Of a stretch of 6,253 bases of DNA, positions 5,878 through 6,253 are shown piece by piece. Source of the stretch: an uncultured Lachnospiraceae bacterium. GTDB taxonomy: Bacteria; Bacillota; Clostridia; Lachnospirales; Lachnospiraceae. The stretch is taken from positions 1 to 6,253 of the forward strand of contig CALAEX010000226.1 in NCBI GenBank assembly GCA_937891165.1, given 5' to 3'. Position numbers and translations under genes: made by a program. Below the pieces are notes generated by a model, which saw only the letters and a program-made list of their open reading frames with translations, was not told the origin of the DNA and made no database searches. The first letter of the stretch is position 1. Every line of letters starts with the position of its first letter.

Positions 5878-6253
5878 ATGATGGGAATGTATGATTTGAT
5901 AACAAAAAAGAAACAAGGAGAATCTCTCTCTAAAGAAGAAATCAATTTTATTGTCGAAAGGTTTACTAATGGCAGTATTCCTGATTATCAGATGTCAGCA
6001 TTTTTAATGGCAGTTTGTTTGAAAGGAATGAATTTACAAGAAACCGTGGACCTTACGATGGCGATGGTAAATAGTGGTGATGTATTAGATTTATCTCCGA
6101 TTCATGGTAAGAAAGCAGATAAGCATAGTACAGGTGGTGTTGGAGATAAAACCTCCTTGATTATTGGTCCAATGGTAGCAGCACTTGGCGTTCCTGTAGC
6201 AAAAATGTCAGGCAGAGGTTTAGGTCATACAGGTGGTACAATTGATAAATTAG
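5878..6253 (+). CDS. pdp: Pyrimidine-nucleoside phosphorylase / thymidine phosphorylase (3' end outside window)
   Basis: The enzyme cleaves uridine, thymidine or deoxyuridine with phosphate to the free base and (deoxy)ribose-1-phosphate, for nucleoside salvage in the cytoplasm. Only the first 125 codons are inside the window; family members have about 430-440 residues. The N-terminal helical domain (about 1-70) contains GSIPDYQMSAFLMAV and the TMAMVNSGDV segment. The phosphate-binding stretch KHSTGGVGDKTSL is at 82-94. The family signature SGRGLGHTGGTIDKL occupies 111-125, right at the window edge. These strongly match the Gram-positive Pdp branch. The start is drawn at the first of three in-frame ATGs (5878, 5881, 5887). 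The gene has its own promoter and may lead a nucleoside-salvage operon beyond the window, which cannot be seen. DeoA is an alternative name; substrate range cannot be decided from this part. Confidence 0.95.
   Translation, partial: MMGMYDLITKKKQGESLSKEEINFIVERFTNGSIPDYQMSAFLMAVCLKGMNLQETVDLTMAMVNSGDVLDLSPIHGKKADKHSTGGVGDKTSLIIGPMVAALGVPVAKMSGRGLGHTGGTIDKL

Noticed and set aside
1..6253. A mobile element, defence island, CRISPR array or other accessory system
   Set aside because: All six genes belong to recognisable housekeeping families with similar base and codon use, the gaps are short and explained by promoters and terminators, and I see no long direct or terminal inverted repeats.

Overview
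The window (about 6.25 kb, visibly AT-rich) reads as ordinary chromosomal core sequence from a low-GC Gram-positive bacterium. The gene types point to Clostridia, and a Lachnospiraceae-like anaerobe is my best guess. This rests on the AT-rich codon use, strong AGGAGG-type ribosome binding sites, a GTG and a TTG start, an RNase Y gene, and a pyrimidine-nucleoside phosphorylase of Gram-positive type. The family assignment is inference. I see no insertion sequence, prophage, CRISPR array, tRNA or rRNA.

Layout, left to right: (1) the 5'-truncated miaB gene, a radical-SAM tRNA methylthiotransferase, on +. (2) A 157-bp gap with a near-consensus promoter. (3) rny, encoding RNase Y, with a GTG start, on +. 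(4) A 185-bp gap with two successive hairpins, the second a clear intrinsic terminator, then a -10-like box. (5) proC, pyrroline-5-carboxylate reductase, with a TTG start, on +. (6) An 81-bp gap with a small hairpin and no convincing promoter, so probably co-transcription. (7) A Nudix hydrolase of ADP-ribose pyrophosphatase type on +. (8) A compact terminator between convergent genes that can serve both strands. (9) A class I DAHP synthase on -, the first enzyme of the shikimate pathway. (10) A 163-bp divergent region with good promoters facing both ways and a 7-bp perfect inverted repeat over the - strand -10 box. (11) The 5' part of a pyrimidine-nucleoside phosphorylase on +, cut by the window end.

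The genes are housekeeping functions: tRNA modification, mRNA decay, proline synthesis, nucleotide-sugar clean-up, aromatic amino acid synthesis and pyrimidine nucleoside salvage. Nearly every gene or gene pair has its own promoter or terminator, so this is a set of short transcription units and not one functional operon. I found no evidence of an undescribed multi-gene system. The points worth a second look are regulatory sequences in the gaps and departures from well-studied homologues in the Nudix enzyme and the DAHP synthase.
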